A stretch of 64,000 nucleotides of DNA from Nocardioides cavernae (GCF_016907475.1 NZ_JAFBCA010000001.1:4712001-4776000); one strand, 5' to 3'. Shown: positions 7,187-15,909, counted from the stretch's first letter. The notes: generated by a model not told the origin, from the letters alone. Program-made: numbers and translations.

Positions 7187-8044
7187 TCACATCCCGGGCT
7201 GCTCGGTGACCTGGCTCGTCGGGGGCTCCTCGATCTCGACGTCGGTGCCGAAGTCGGAGTAGGAACCCTCGGTGGTCGTCGTGGTCGGCTTGCCGCCGCC
7301 CGCGGCGGGGATCTCCATGGTCTGGGTGAACTTGCGCGGCAGGTCGTCGGCGTCGACCCACATCTCGGTCACCAGCTCGTCGGGCAGCATGTCGGCCATC
7401 GCGGCCGGGAACTCCATGGCCTTGAGGTACTGCGTCGGGTCGAGGGTGATCCGGTAGTGGTTGGTCTCGACCCCGTCGACGTCCTCGGCCCCGACGAGCT
7501 CGAGCTTCTTCGGCGCCTCCATGGCCTTGAACATGACCTCGGGGTCGGTTGCCTTGCCGATCATCCCGAAGAGCGAGTCCGGGTCGCTCAGGTCGATCTT
7601 GAGCCACTTGTCGCCCGTGCCGAGGTCGGGCGACTTCATGTACATCGCCTTGCCGACCAGGATCATCTCCATGGCCTGGGCGCCGGTGCTGGAGGCCTTC
7701 ATCTCGACGCCGTCGTCGCCGAAGCGGGCCTCGCCCGTCATGGTCTGGGTCTGGCCGGCCGAGCCCGAGGTGGTCTCGAACACGAAGGTCTCCGCCTCGC
7801 GCATCGCGTCCATGACCGCCGGGTAGAAGTCGTCGGCGGAGAGCTCGGCGAGCGAGGCCTCGGCCGGCTCCTCGCTCTCGTCGGCGCCGTCGTCGGTCGT
7901 CGTACCGTCGTCGGTGCTCTCGTCGGTCGCCGAGCTCGAGGAGTCGGTGGAACCGGAGTCGTCGCTGCACGCGGCGAGCCCGACCCCCAAGGTCAGCACC
8001 AGGGCGGCGGAGCCGAGGCGGCGGGCGAGGGACGGGACGCGCAT
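7187..8044 (-). CDS. Secreted lipoprotein, LppX/LprG-like fold suspected
   Basis: The 285-aa product has a lipoprotein signal peptide (MRVPSLARRLGSAAL..., lipobox GLAAC at about residues 22-26). An acidic Ser/Thr/Asp-rich linker to about residue 62 leads to a globular domain with YLKAMEFP and DELVTEMWVDADDLPRK. The last motif resembles the strand used by LppX/LprAFG-type and other lipid-binding lipoproteins of actinobacteria. It should be anchored to the outer face of the membrane. The start at ATG 8044 has an AGGAGA ribosome-binding site. The gene follows rplA in the same direction but is separated by a terminator. Confidence 0.75.
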   Translation of the reverse strand: MRVPSLARRLGSAALVLTLGVGLAACSDDSGSTDSSSSATDESTDDGTTTDDGADESEEPAEASLAELSADDFYPAVMDAMREAETFVFETTSGSAGQTQTMTGEARFGDDGVEMKASSTGAQAMEMILVGKAMYMKSPDLGTGDKWLKIDLSDPDSLFGMIGKATDPEVMFKAMEAPKKLELVGAEDVDGVETNHYRITLDPTQYLKAMEFPAAMADMLPDELVTEMWVDADDLPRKFTQTMEIPAAGGGKPTTTTTEGSYSDFGTDVEIEEPPTSQVTEQPGM

Positions 8045-8157
8045 GTGTGTCTCCTGGGACGAGTCGTACGACGATGGCTGCGGCAGGTGTGCCACTGACG
8101 TTCTACCCGATGGCCCCGCAGCCAAACGGCGGGAGGGGACGCGGGCGGGACGCAGAA

Positions 8158-8191
8158 CGGCCCGGCCGCCCCCGAAGGGGAGACCGGGCCG
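8158..8191 (-). terminator. Terminator of rplK-rplA
   Basis: CGGCCCGG and CCGGGCCG arms close a stem with an inner CCCC/GGGG step, followed on the minus strand by TTCTGCG. It lies 17 nt after the rplA stop. Confidence 0.75.
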
Positions 8192-8207
8192 CACGGTGCG
8201 GGGTGGA

Positions 8208-8930
8208 TCAGGCCTGGACGGCCTCGTCCTCCGACGCGACGTTCTTCACGCGGTTGGGGTCGACCTGGATGCCGGGGCCCATCGTGGTGGAGACGGTGAT
8301 CTTCTTGATGTAGCGGCCCTTGGAGCTGGCCGGCTTGAGACGCAGCACCTCCTCGAGGGCTGCGGCGTAGTTCTCCGCGAGCTGGGCCTCGGAGAAGGAC
8401 GCCTTGCCGATGATGAAGTGCAGGTTCGAGTGGCGGTCGACGCGGAACTCGATCTTGCCGCCCTTGATGTCCGTGACGGCCTTGGCGACGTCGGGGGTCA
8501 CCGTGCCGGTCTTCGGGTTCGGCATGAGCGAGCGCGGACCGAGGACGCGACCGAGGCGGCCGACCTTGCCCATCATGTCGGGCGTCGCGACGACGGCGTC
8601 GAAGTCGAGCCAACCGCCGGCGACCTTCTCGATCAGCTCGTCGCCACCGACGAACTCGGCGCCGGCCTCACGGGCAGCGTCGGCCTTGTCGGCGTTGGCG
8701 AACACGAGGACACGGGCGGTCTTGCCGGTGCCGTGCGGGAGGTTGACGGTGCCGCGGACCATCTGGTCGGCCTTGCGCGGGTCGACACCCAGGCGCATGA
8801 CGACGTCGAGGGTCTCGTCGAACTTCTTCTTGGAGCCACCCTTGGCGATCTTGATGGCGGCCAGCGGCGCGTAGAGCTCGTCCATGTCGAACGTCTCGGC
8901 GGCCGCGCGGTAGGTCTTGCTGCGCTGCAT
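8208..8930 (-). CDS. rplA: 50S ribosomal protein L1
   Basis: The 240-aa product matches L1 over its length: the signature [47 protein letters not shown] and a C-terminal [15 protein letters not shown]1 binds 23S rRNA at the E-site stalk and, in other bacteria, represses its own rplKA message. It lies 65 nt downstream of rplK in the same transcription unit. In many actinobacteria rplJL follows closely, but here a lipoprotein gene and a divergent ATPase gene separate the two ribosomal units. Confidence 0.97.
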   Translation of the reverse strand: MQRSKTYRAAAETFDMDELYAPLAAIKIAKGGSKKKFDETLDVVMRLGVDPRKADQMVRGTVNLPHGTGKTARVLVFANADKADAAREAGAEFVGGDELIEKVAGGWLDFDAVVATPDMMGKVGRLGRVLGPRSLMPNPKTGTVTPDVAKAVTDIKGGKIEFRVDRHSNLHFIIGKASFSEAQLAENYAAALEEVLRLKPASSKGRYIKKITVSTTMGPGIQVDPNRVKNVASEDEAVQA

Positions 8931-8995
8931 AGTCTTCTCGTTTCTGTGGTGCGAAGGATGTGGTCAGCGAGCCAGCGCGGCTCTCCCACAGGGAT

Positions 8996-9424
8996 TCAGT
9001 CGGTCGTGACGCCCATCGAGCGCGCAGTGCCCTCGACGATCTTCATGGCCGCGTCGATGTCGTTGGCGTTGAGGTCGGGCAGCTTGGTGGTCGCGATCTC
9101 GCGGACCTGGTCCTTGGTCAGCTTGCCGACCTTGTCCTTGTGCGGGACGCCGGAGCCCTTGGACAGACCGGCAGCCTTCTTGATGAGCTCGGCGGCCGGC
9201 GGGGTCTTGGTGATGAAGTCGAACGTGCGGTCCTCGTAGATGGTGATCTCGACGGGGATCACGTTGCCGCGCATGGACTCGGTCTGGGCGTTGTAGGCCT
9301 TGCAGAAGTCCATGATGTTGACGCCGTGCGGACCGAGCGCCGTACCGACCGGCGGGGCCGGGGTGGCCGAACCGGCCTGCAGCTGCACCTTGACGAGTGC
9401 GGCGATCTTCTTCTTGGGAGGCAT
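8996..9424 (-). CDS. rplK: 50S ribosomal protein L11
   Basis: The 142-aa product begins [18 protein letters not shown] and has [18 protein letters not shown] plus a C-terminal [22 protein letters not shown] segment, standard for L11. It binds the GTPase-associated region of 23S rRNA and is needed for RelA-type stringent signalling. It is the first gene of the rplK-rplA unit and lies 103 nt after nusG, with a hairpin in the gap. Confidence 0.97.
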   Translation of the reverse strand: MPPKKKIAALVKVQLQAGSATPAPPVGTALGPHGVNIMDFCKAYNAQTESMRGNVIPVEITIYEDRTFDFITKTPPAAELIKKAAGLSKGSGVPHKDKVGKLTKDQVREIATTKLPDLNANDIDAAMKIVEGTARSMGVTTD

Positions 9425-9499
9425 TGCCTTCTACTTTCTCTCGTGTGGTCATGACGAGGGCACCTGCCCCCTGCCACGGGTTGTCGCTAGTTCATTGTC

Positions 9500-9516
9500 G
9501 GCCCGGAGAACGGGCC
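9500..9516 (-). promoter_or_regulatory. Hairpin between nusG and rplK
   Basis: GGCCCG-gagaa-CGGGCC forms a compact GC stem just after the nusG stop. There is no T-tract, so it may attenuate or process the transcript rather than end it. Confidence 0.45.
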
Positions 9517-9527
9517 GGCGGAAATCG

Positions 9528-10391
9528 TCAGACCTTCTGGATCTGGCTGAAGCTGAGCTCGACCGGCGTCTCGCGGCCGAAGATCTCTACGAGCGCCTTG
9601 ACGCGCTGCGACTCGGCGTTGATCTCCGTGATCGTCGCGTGGAGCGTGGCGAACGGGCCGTCGACGACCATGACCGAGTCGGAGACGTCGAAGTCGGCGA
9701 CCTCGACCGGCTTGCGCGGCGTGGTGGAGGCACCCTTCTCGCCCGACGCGGCGGCCTCGGCCTCGGCTACGGCCACGACGGCCGGCGCGAGCATGTCCTC
9801 GACCTCGCTCATGCTCAGCGGCACGGGCTGGTGGCTGTGGCCCACGAAGCCGGTGACCGACGGCGTGTGGCGCACGGCGGACCAGGACTCGTCGGTGAGG
9901 TCCATGCGGACCAGGACGTAGCCGGGCAGGACGGTGCGGGTGACCATCTTGCGCTGGCCGTTCTTGATCTCCGCGACCTCCTCGGTGGGGACCACGATCT
10001 CGTGGATGTAGTCCTCCATGTTGAGGGAGATGATGCGGTTCTCGAGGTTGTGCTTGACCCGCTTCTCCATGCCGGAGTAGGTGTGCACGACGAACCAGTC
10101 GCCGGGCTTTGCCCACAGCTCGCGGCGGAACGCCTCGAGCGGGTCGTTCTCCTCGGCGGAGTCCTCAGCGGCTTCGTCGTCAGCGGCGTCGTCGCCCTCG
10201 GCGGAGTCCTCGTCAGCCTCGACGTCGGCGGCCTCGTCGTCGACCTCGTCGGTCACGTCCTCGTCAGCGTGGTCGGAGGCCTCGTCGGCGGGGGTGTCCT
10301 CGACGACGTCCTCGACGGCGTCCTCCGGGGTCGCCTCGTCGACGGACTCGACCTGGTCGTCGACCCGGTCCACGTCATTGTTCTCAGACAC
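9528..10391 (-). CDS. nusG: Transcription termination/antitermination protein NusG
   Basis: The 287-aa product has an acidic, low-complexity N-terminal extension of about 105 residues rich in Asp/Glu/Ala, then the NusG N-terminal domain ([41 protein letters not shown]) and a C-terminal KOW domain ([20 protein letters not shown]). NusG binds RNA polymerase and couples it to Rho or the ribosome. The long acidic extension is usual in high-GC actinobacteria. The GTG start at 10391 follows an ACGGAG ribosome-binding site and lies 51 nt after secE. Confidence 0.96.
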   Translation of the reverse strand: MSENNDVDRVDDQVESVDEATPEDAVEDVVEDTPADEASDHADEDVTDEVDDEAADVEADEDSAEGDDAADDEAAEDSAEENDPLEAFRRELWAKPGDWFVVHTYSGMEKRVKHNLENRIISLNMEDYIHEIVVPTEEVAEIKNGQRKMVTRTVLPGYVLVRMDLTDESWSAVRHTPSVTGFVGHSHQPVPLSMSEVEDMLAPAVVAVAEAEAAASGEKGASTTPRKPVEVADFDVSDSVMVVDGPFATLHATITEINAESQRVKALVEIFGRETPVELSFSQIQKV

Positions 10392-10442
10392 GTCTCACTC
10401 CGTAATTCGTAGCTGGGGGGCGGGGAACTGTCTCCCCCGTCG

Positions 10443-10700
10443 TCACTGGACGCTGCCGCCACCGGTGAAGACCTCGAAGACCAGCTTTCCGAAAGCCAGG
10501 TCGAGGACCGTCACGAGCGCCATCACCACGACGACGAAGACCAGCACGACGAAGAAGTAGGTGATCAGCTGCTGCTGGGTGGGCCACACCACCTTGCGGA
10601 GCTCGGCCACCACCTGGCGCAGGAACGTGGCGGGGCTGGTGCGCCCACGGTCGTCGCCGCGCGAGTCGCGCCGGTCCTGAACCGCGTTGCCGTCAGCCAC
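10443..10700 (-). CDS. secE: Preprotein translocase subunit SecE
   Basis: The 85-aa product has a polar N-terminus, the conserved amphipathic segment FLRQVVAELRKVVWPTQQQL and a single membrane helix (TYFFVVLVFVVVVMALVTV), which is the minimal actinobacterial SecE. It clamps SecY in the Sec channel. GTG 10700 is preferred because GAGAAGG lies 8 nt upstream. It is followed by nusG and preceded by tRNA-Trp, the usual secE-nusG arrangement. Confidence 0.95.
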   Translation of the reverse strand: MADGNAVQDRRDSRGDDRGRTSPATFLRQVVAELRKVVWPTQQQLITYFFVVLVFVVVVMALVTVLDLAFGKLVFEVFTGGGSVQ

Positions 10701-10739
10701 GTCATCCACCTTCTCGTTGTTGCTGTGCAGTGTTCCTCG

Positions 10740-10812
10740 CAGGGCACGAGGGACTTGAACCCCCAACCTTCGGTTTTGGAGACCGATGCTCTGCCAGTTG
10801 AGCTAGTGCCCT
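10740..10812 (-). tRNA. tRNA-Trp (CCA anticodon)
   Basis: The minus strand reads AGGGCACTAGCTCAACTGGC through an anticodon loop TCTCCAAA and a GGGTTCAAGTCCC T-arm to GTGCCCT and discriminator G. No CCA is encoded. The gene lies 39 nt upstream of secE, probably cotranscribed, as in other actinobacteria. Confidence 0.97.
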
Positions 10813-10950
10813 CCGGCGGTTCCATTCCCCATCGCTGGGGGCATGCCGAAGCATGTGGCGAAACCACCAGTCCGGAAGCATACGGCCCAGTCCCAGTCCC
10901 AGTCGAACCGAGGCACCCCACCGGGCGCCGGGACCGGCACGGCGTCCCCC

Positions 10951-10962
10951 TACGATGCGGGC
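10951..10962 (+). promoter_or_regulatory. Leaderless promoter -10 of the adenosine-deaminase-like gene
   Basis: TACGAT at 10951-10956 ends 6 nt before the ATG at 10963, so transcription should begin at or next to the start codon. This spacing fixes the start choice for the gene. Confidence 0.55.
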
Positions 10963-12012
10963 ATGGCAGGTGCGGGGGCGGGGCCGGAGGGGGGTGCGGA
11001 GTCGCGTCGCGAGGTGTCGCGGCTCCCCAAGGCGCACCTCCACCTCCACTTCACGGGGTCGATGCGCCACGGCACGCTGCTCGAGCTGGCCGAGCGCGAC
11101 GGCATCGTGCTGCCCGACTCATTGGTCGAGGACTGGCCGCCCCTGCTCAGCGCCGCCGACGAGAAGGGCTGGTTCCGGTTCCAGCGCCTCTACGACGTGG
11201 CGCGCTCGGTGCTGCGCACGCCCGACGACGTACGCCGTCTGGTGCTCGAGGCGGCCGAGGACGACGTCCGGGACGGCGGCCGGTGGTTGGAGATCCAGGT
11301 CGACCCGAGCGGCTACGCGGCGAGGTTCGGCGGGATCACCGAGTTCACCGACCTGGTCCTCGACTGCGTGCGCGACGCGTCCGAGCGCACCGGGCTCGGG
11401 ATGGCGGTGGTGATCGCCGCCAACCGCACCCGCCACCCGCTCGACGCCCGTACGCTCGCGCGCCTGGCGGCCCAGTACGCCGGGCGGGGCGTCGTCGGCT
11501 TCGGGCTCTCCAACGACGAGCGTCGCGGCCGCACCGAGGACTTCGAGGGCGCCTTCCGGATCGCCGAGCGGGCCGGCCTGCTGCTCGTGCCGCACGGCGG
11601 CGAGCTGCGCGGACCCGACCACGTCCGGCAGTGCGTCGACGGCCTCGGTGCCCACCGGCTCGGGCACGGCGTCCGCAGCGTGGAGGACCCGGCGCTGCTC
11701 GACCGGCTCGTCGAGGCCGGCATCGCGCTGGAGGTGTGCCCGGTCTCCAACGTCTCGCTCGGCGTCTACAGCGACCTCACGTCGGTCCCGCTGCCCCAGC
11801 TCCTCGCCGCCGGCGCGACGATCGCCCTGGGGGCCGACGACCCGCTGCTCTTCGGCTCCCGGCTCGCCGGCCAGTACGCCACGATGCGCGCCGCGCACGA
11901 CCTCGACGACGCGACGCTGGCGCGGCTGGCGGAGATGTCGTTCACGGCCTCGCAGGCGCCGTCCGACGTCGTGGCCGCGGCCCAGCGGGACATCGCCGCC
12001 TGGCTCGCCTGA
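10963..12012 (+). CDS. add: Adenosine deaminase-family amidohydrolase
   Basis: The 349-aa product carries the metal-site HLHLHFTGSM motif near residue 27, the catalytic-site PHGGELRGPDHV and LGHGVRSVED segments, EVCPVSNVSLGV, and the second metal Asp in LGADDPLLFGS. The family hydrolyses adenosine or related aminopurines to inosine plus ammonia. The FTGS and GADDP variants differ slightly from classical HLEGS and NSDDP, so the exact substrate (adenosine, adenine or another purine) is open. A leaderless promoter marks ATG 10963. The gene converges on murB across a large palindrome. Confidence 0.85.
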   Translation: MAGAGAGPEGGAESRREVSRLPKAHLHLHFTGSMRHGTLLELAERDGIVLPDSLVEDWPPLLSAADEKGWFRFQRLYDVARSVLRTPDDVRRLVLEAAEDDVRDGGRWLEIQVDPSGYAARFGGITEFTDLVLDCVRDASERTGLGMAVVIAANRTRHPLDARTLARLAAQYAGRGVVGFGLSNDERRGRTEDFEGAFRIAERAGLLLVPHGGELRGPDHVRQCVDGLGAHRLGHGVRSVEDPALLDRLVEAGIALEVCPVSNVSLGVYSDLTSVPLPQLLAAGATIALGADDPLLFGSRLAGQYATMRAAHDLDDATLARLAEMSFTASQAPSDVVAAAQRDIAAWLA

Positions 12013-12015
12013 GCC

Positions 12016-12085
12016 GCGGTATCTAGGGCGGTTCTGGTAGCGATCGGAGGGTCCCGGCCTACCAGTTCGTCCCTAGATACGCCGC
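12016..12085. repeat. 70-bp imperfect palindrome with TATCTAGGG tips, probable bidirectional terminator
   Basis: The left arm at 12016-12040 (GCGGTATCTAGGGCGG then CTGGTAG) pairs with 12059-12085 (CTACCAG then CCCTAGATACGCCGC). Its size and mismatches suggest a REP-like dispersed element reused as a terminator between the convergent add and murB genes. Confidence 0.6.
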
Positions 12086-12098
12086 ACGGAGGAAGTGC

Positions 12099-13157
12099 TC
12101 AGAGGGAGCAGCCGACCGTCACGGGCTCGTTGACGAGCGCGACGCCGAAGCGCTCGCGCACCCCGTCGCGCACCTCGCGGGCCAGGGTGAGCAGCTCCTC
12201 GGTGGTGGCGCCGCCGCGGTTGGTGAGGGCGAGGGTGTGCTTGGTGGACAGGCGCACCCGCTCCCCCGCGGCCGGGCTGGCGTAGCCCTTGCCGTAGCCG
12301 GAGTGCTCGATGAGCCACGCGGCGCTCGACTTAACGGTGCCGTCGGGCTGCTCCCACCGCGGGGCGTCGTCCGGCAGGGCCGCGGCCTGCTCGGGCGTCA
12401 GGAAGGGGTTGGTGAAGAACGACCCGGCGCTCCACGTGTCGTGGTCGTCGGCGTCGAGCACCATCCCCTTGCCGGAGCGCAGCGCCAGCACCGCGTCGCG
12501 CACGGCCTTCAGCGGGGCGCGCTCACCGGCCCTCACACCGAGGGTGCGGGCGAGCTCGGCGTAGGCCACGGGCTCGGACAGGTCGCCCTGTCGCAGCTGG
12601 AAGGTCACCTCGAGCACGACGTGGCGCCCGGGCTCGGCCTTGAAGCGGCTGTGGCGGTAGCCGAAGCCGCAGTCGGCGGCGGCGAAGGTGCGCTGGGTGC
12701 GGTCGACGCGGTCCCAGGTGCGGACACGGGCGATGGTCTGGGAGACGTCCTGCCCGTAGGCGCCGACGTTCTGGATGGGGGTCGAGCCGACGGCGCCGGG
12801 GATCCCGGAGAGCGCCTCGATGCCCGCCCATCCCTGGTCGACGGCGTGGGCGACCAGCTCGTCCCAGTCCTCACCGGCCGCCACCGTGACCACGACTCCC
12901 CCGCACTGGGCGAGGGCGTCGACATCACAGGTGTCGGTGTCGGCGTCGACGCCGGTGGTCGCGACCTCCACGACCAGGCCGTCGAAGCCCGCGTCGGCGA
13001 CGACGAGGTTGGAGCCGCCCGCCAGCAGCAGCACGGGGGTGCCAGCGGCGTCGGCGTCCGCCACCGCGGCGACCAGCTCGGCCTCGGAGGTGGCGCGCAC
13101 CCACTCGCGGCCGGGTCCACCCAGGCGCAGGGTGGTGTGGTCGCGCAGGTCAGGCAC
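12099..13157 (-). CDS. murB: UDP-N-acetylenolpyruvoylglucosamine reductase
   Basis: The 352-aa product has the FAD-binding signature LAGGSNLVVADAGFDGLVV near residue 45, GIEALSGIPGAVGSTPIQNVGAYG with the YGQ region, the GSFFTNPFL catalytic Ser segment and a C-terminal GGATTEELLTLAREVRDGV. MurB reduces enolpyruvyl-UDP-GlcNAc with NADPH to give UDP-MurNAc, the second committed step of peptidoglycan synthesis. The GTG start overlaps the preceding dehydratase gene by 8 nt, indicating translational coupling with the hadA/hadB-type genes. Confidence 0.95.
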   Translation of the reverse strand: MPDLRDHTTLRLGGPGREWVRATSEAELVAAVADADAAGTPVLLLAGGSNLVVADAGFDGLVVEVATTGVDADTDTCDVDALAQCGGVVVTVAAGEDWDELVAHAVDQGWAGIEALSGIPGAVGSTPIQNVGAYGQDVSQTIARVRTWDRVDRTQRTFAAADCGFGYRHSRFKAEPGRHVVLEVTFQLRQGDLSEPVAYAELARTLGVRAGERAPLKAVRDAVLALRSGKGMVLDADDHDTWSAGSFFTNPFLTPEQAAALPDDAPRWEQPDGTVKSSAAWLIEHSGYGKGYASPAAGERVRLSTKHTLALTNRGGATTEELLTLAREVRDGVRERFGVALVNEPVTVGCSL

Positions 13158-13554
13158 GGACGGTGGCCTCGCGCACCACGGCCTTGGGCATGCCGAGCAC
13201 CTTCTTGCCCTCGCACGTCACCTCGAGCGTGAGCGTGACCAGGCCGTCGGCGACCGACTTCACGGTGCCCCCGACGACCACCTCGGCGCCGCCCTCGGCG
13301 GGTACGACGACGGGGCTGGTGAACTTCGCCCCGAGGTCGACCACCTCGGCGCCACCGGTCCACTCGGCGACCGCGCGGCCGACGAGCGCGAGGGTGTACA
13401 TGCCGTGGGCGATCACGCCGGGGAGGCCGACGCTGCGCGCGACGTCCTCGTCCTGGTGGATCGGGTTGTGGTCGCCGCTGGCGTCGGCGTACGCCACGAG
13501 GTCGGCGCGGGTGACCGTGAAGGTCGTGGTCTCGAGGACGTCACCGGCGTTCAT
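13150..13554 (-). CDS. MaoC-family (R)-hydratase/dehydratase, HadB-like
   Basis: The 134-aa single hot-dog domain has the hydratase-2 motif YADASGDHNPIHQDEDVA near residue 22, with the catalytic Asp and His, and an LPGVIAHGMYTLALVGRAV helix. Together with the adjacent 134-aa partner it should form a heterodimeric (3R)-hydroxyacyl-thioester dehydratase like HadAB of mycobacteria. A role in fatty-acid elongation is inferred from this pairing and from the conserved rpmG-hadA-hadB order. Its ATG overlaps the partner's stop. Confidence 0.85.
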   Translation of the reverse strand: MNAGDVLETTTFTVTRADLVAYADASGDHNPIHQDEDVARSVGLPGVIAHGMYTLALVGRAVAEWTGGAEVVDLGAKFTSPVVVPAEGGAEVVVGGTVKSVADGLVTLTLEVTCEGKKVLGMPKAVVREATVRA

Positions 13555-13955
13555 GCGGCACCTCCGGAGTGGACGAGGGTCGCCTTGCCGGTGCAGACGA
13601 CCGCGCCGGTGGCGTCGGTGATCTCGCTGGTCGTGGCGATGATGTCGGCGCCCCCGATCTGGCGGAGGCCGGTGACGGTCAGCGTCGCGCTGAGCTCGTC
13701 GCCGACCGCCACGGGGCGCACGTAGGCGAAGCGCTGCTCGCCGTGGACGATCCGGTGCAGGTCGATCGCCTCGGCGTCGAGGAAGGCCTGCATCGCGTCG
13801 AAGGCCAGCACGATCGGGAAGGTCGGTGGGACCGCCCCACCGTCGGCGCCGGGGTGCCCGACGGAGGCGGCGAAGGCGTTGACCCGCTCGGGGGTCACGG
13901 ACAGGGGCGCCGGTGCGGGGAACGCGCGCCCCACCAGCGAGGGGTCGACGGGCAT
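13551..13955 (-). CDS. FAS1-type MaoC N-terminal dehydratase subunit, HadA-like
   Basis: The 134-aa hot-dog protein begins MPVDPSLVGRAFPAP and contains PPTFPIVLAF and LHRIVHGEQRFAYVRPVAVGD, characteristic of HadA-type subunits, which bind substrate but lack the hydratase catalytic motif. It overlaps the catalytic HadB-like gene by 4 nt. The initiator ATG lies 7 nt after TAGGCT on the minus strand, a leaderless promoter located between the rpmG terminator and this gene, so the pair is expressed separately from rpmG. Confidence 0.85.
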   Translation of the reverse strand: MPVDPSLVGRAFPAPAPLSVTPERVNAFAASVGHPGADGGAVPPTFPIVLAFDAMQAFLDAEAIDLHRIVHGEQRFAYVRPVAVGDELSATLTVTGLRQIGGADIIATTSEITDATGAVVCTGKATLVHSGGAA

Positions 13956-13979
13956 GGGCCCGAGCCTACAAACACGACA

Positions 13980-14003
13980 ACCCGTCCGAGTGCTCGGACG
14001 GGT
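13980..14003 (-). terminator. Terminator of rpmG
   Basis: A perfect ACCCGTCCGAG/CTCGGACGGGT stem with a 2-nt centre is followed on the minus strand by TGTCGTGTTTGT. It separates rpmG from the hadA-like gene. Confidence 0.8.
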
Positions 14004-14024
14004 CGGGTGTGACGAAGAACGACG

Positions 14025-14195
14025 TCAGCGGGTCTCGCGGTGGATCGTGTGCCGGCGGTCGCGCGGGCAGAACTTCTTCAGCTCGATCCGGTCCGGGTCG
14101 TTGCGACGGTTCTTCTTGGTGATGTAGTTGCGCTCCTTGCACTCCGTGCACGCGAGCGTGATCTTGGGGCGAACGTCAGAGCTCTTGCTGGCCAT
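14025..14195 (-). CDS. rpmG: 50S ribosomal protein L33
   Basis: The 56-aa product contains two CxxC pairs ([10 protein letters not shown] and a lone Cys in KKFCPRDRR), the [10 protein letters not shown] core and an HTIHRETR end. This is the zinc-binding (C+) or partly degenerate L33 type, since the second pair keeps only one Cys. It lies after tRNA-Thr and tRNA-Met on the same strand, the standard actinobacterial order. ATG 14195 has an AAGGA ribosome-binding site. Confidence 0.95.
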   Translation of the reverse strand: MASKSSDVRPKITLACTECKERNYITKKNRRNDPDRIELKKFCPRDRRHTIHRETR

Positions 14196-14246
14196 GAGGA
14201 GATCCTTGGGTTTGCGAGTGGTGCGGGGGCTGCTGCGATTTGGTGG

Positions 14247-14320
14247 TAGCGGGGGCGGGACTCGAACCCGCGACACCACGATTATGAGCCGTGTGCTCTA
14301 ACCACCTGAGCTACCCCGCC
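14247..14320 (-). tRNA. tRNA-Met (CAT anticodon, elongator type)
   Basis: The minus strand reads GGCGGGGTAGCTCAGGTGG, anticodon loop GCTCATAATC, T-arm GCGGGTTCGAGTCCCGC and acceptor CCCCGCT plus discriminator A. The 74-nt length fits. The paired 1:72 position and lack of the initiator GGG/CCC anticodon stem favour the elongator over initiator form. Confidence 0.95.
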
Positions 14321-14356
14321 GCGGAGGAAGGACTTCCCGGAGGAGATCCGACCCAG

Positions 14357-14429
14357 AGCCCCTTTACGGAATCGAACCGTAGACCTTCTCCTTACCATGG
14401 AGACGCTCTGCCGACTGAGCTAAAGGGGC
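14357..14429 (-). tRNA. tRNA-Thr (GGT anticodon)
   Basis: The minus strand reads GCCCCTTTAGCTCAGTCGG, anticodon loop CATGGTAA with GGT, T-arm TACGGTTCGATTCCGTA and acceptor AAGGGGC with discriminator T. It heads the tRNA-Thr, tRNA-Met, rpmG series. Confidence 0.97.
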
Positions 14430-14440
14430 AACGACGGAGA

Positions 14441-14469
14441 ACGATACACACGCCCCGCCGTGTTGAAAA
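14441..14469 (-). promoter_or_regulatory. Promoter of the tRNA-Thr/tRNA-Met/rpmG unit
   Basis: The -35 TTTTCA at 14469-14464 and the -10 TATCGT at 14446-14441 are 17 nt apart. The inferred start near 14434 lies just 5 nt before the tRNA. Confidence 0.6.
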
Positions 14470-14499
14470 ATCGGCTGCCTCTCCCCCTGATCCGGCCGT

Positions 14500-15909
14500 T
14501 CAGGACGCCTGGATCCGGGGCCATCCAACGGCCTCCTCGAGCTCGTACGACAACCCCAGCAGGCGTGCCTCCCGACCCGCTCCGGCGCCGAGCATCATCC
14601 CCTGCGGCAGCCCGGCGGCAGTGGTGGCGAGGGGCAGCGAGACGGCCGGCTCGCCGGTCGCGTTCTGCAGCGGGGTGAACGCCACCCAGTCCATCAGCCG
14701 GCCCATGATCTCGTCGTAGTCCTGGTCGGGGCGCAGGTGGCCGACACGCGGCGTCTCGGTCGCGAGGGTGGGCGTCAGCGTGATGTCGTACGACGCCCGG
14801 TGGCGCGCGGCGAGGCGCTGGGAGCCCCGCAGCACGGCGATCGACCAGGGCTGCTTGTGCAGGTTGCGCGCGGCGTGCCGGGCCAGGCCGAGAGTCAGGT
14901 TGTCCAGCTTGGTCGGGTCCCAGGTGGGCCCGAAGTCCTTCTTGCCCCGGCGAGCGATGGCCAGCGCGAGCATCGACCAGAAGCGGACGAAGTGATCGGG
15001 GAAGCTGTCCGGCACCGGGTTGTCGACCTCCTCGACGTGGTGGCCGAGCTGCTCGAGCAGGGCGGCCGTGCGCAGCGTCAGCTCGCGCACCTCGGTGCTG
15101 CACGAGCGGCCGACCCCCTCGGTCACGACCGCGATGCGGAGCCGGGCCCGGCTCGGGCGGGTGACGTCACCGACGGGCGCGAGGAGCGGGTTGCGCCAGA
15201 CTTTCTCCGCCTCGCGGTAGAACGCGGCGGTGTCGCGGACGCTGCGGGTCAGGACGCCGTCCGAGACGATCCGCACCGGCATGTCGCGCATCATCCGGTC
15301 CTGCGCGAGGCGACCGCGGGTGGGCTTGAGGCCCACGAGCCCGTTGACCGCGGCGGGGATCCGGATCGAGCCGCCGCCGTCGTTGGCGTGCGCGATCGGC
15401 ACCGCACCGGCGGCGACGAGGGCGGCGGAGCCCGCGGACGACGCGCCGGCGTAGTGGTCGGGGCTCCACGGGGAGCGGACCGGTCCGAGGCGCACGTGGT
15501 CGGCGGCGCCGGAGAAGCCGAACTCCGAGAGCTGCGTCTTGCCGAGCGGGAGGAGCCCGGTGGCGAGGTACATCCGGGCGAAGTCGCCGTCGCCGGCCTG
15601 CGGCTGGGCCGTGAACGCGTCGGAGCCGTGCTGCGTGGGCATGCCGGCGACGTCGACGTTGTCCTTGACGAACGTGGGGACGCCCGCGAACCAGCCGCCG
15701 CGCGGGTGCCGGGCCTCCTCCCGGGCGCGGTCGTAGGCGGCGTACGCCACGGCGCCGAGGGCGGCGTCGACCTGCTCGGTGCGGGCGATCGCGGCCTCGA
15801 CGACCTCCGGCACCGACACGATCCCGGAGCCGAGCGCCTCGACCAGACCCGTGGCGTCGAGGTCGGCGAGGGCGTCGTCGGCGGAGAATGCGTGCACGCG
15901 CGTCGTCAT
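14500..15909 (-). CDS. Amidase (amidase-signature family)
   Basis: The 469-aa product has the catalytic Lys in PTFVKDNVDVAGMPT (about residue 82), the Ser-rich signature HYAGASSAGSAALVAAGAVPIAHANDGGGSIRIPA around residue 155-190 with cis-Ser and nucleophile Ser, and GLKPTRGRL. The family hydrolyses carboxamides or transfers ammonia. No GatB/GatC partner is present, and the GASSAGSA loop differs from the GatA GGSSGGSA form, so a catabolic amidase is likely and its substrate unknown. TAGGCT ends 6 nt before ATG 15909, indicating a leaderless transcript. The gene diverges from the methyltransferase at 15994. Confidence 0.88.
   Translation of the reverse strand: MTTRVHAFSADDALADLDATGLVEALGSGIVSVPEVVEAAIARTEQVDAALGAVAYAAYDRAREEARHPRGGWFAGVPTFVKDNVDVAGMPTQHGSDAFTAQPQAGDGDFARMYLATGLLPLGKTQLSEFGFSGAADHVRLGPVRSPWSPDHYAGASSAGSAALVAAGAVPIAHANDGGGSIRIPAAVNGLVGLKPTRGRLAQDRMMRDMPVRIVSDGVLTRSVRDTAAFYREAEKVWRNPLLAPVGDVTRPSRARLRIAVVTEGVGRSCSTEVRELTLRTAALLEQLGHHVEEVDNPVPDSFPDHFVRFWSMLALAIARRGKKDFGPTWDPTKLDNLTLGLARHAARNLHKQPWSIAVLRGSQRLAARHRASYDITLTPTLATETPRVGHLRPDQDYDEIMGRLMDWVAFTPLQNATGEPAVSLPLATTAAGLPQGMMLGAGAGREARLLGLSYELEEAVGWPRIQAS

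Noticed and set aside
9425..9527. L11-type autoregulatory leader before rplK
   Set aside because: Only one small hairpin is obvious and I could not recognise a 23S-like L1 or L11 binding structure, so it was listed only as a hairpin.
10895..10912. Three CCCAGT units upstream of add
   Set aside because: A short 6-bp tandem in a GC-rich promoter region, too small to interpret.
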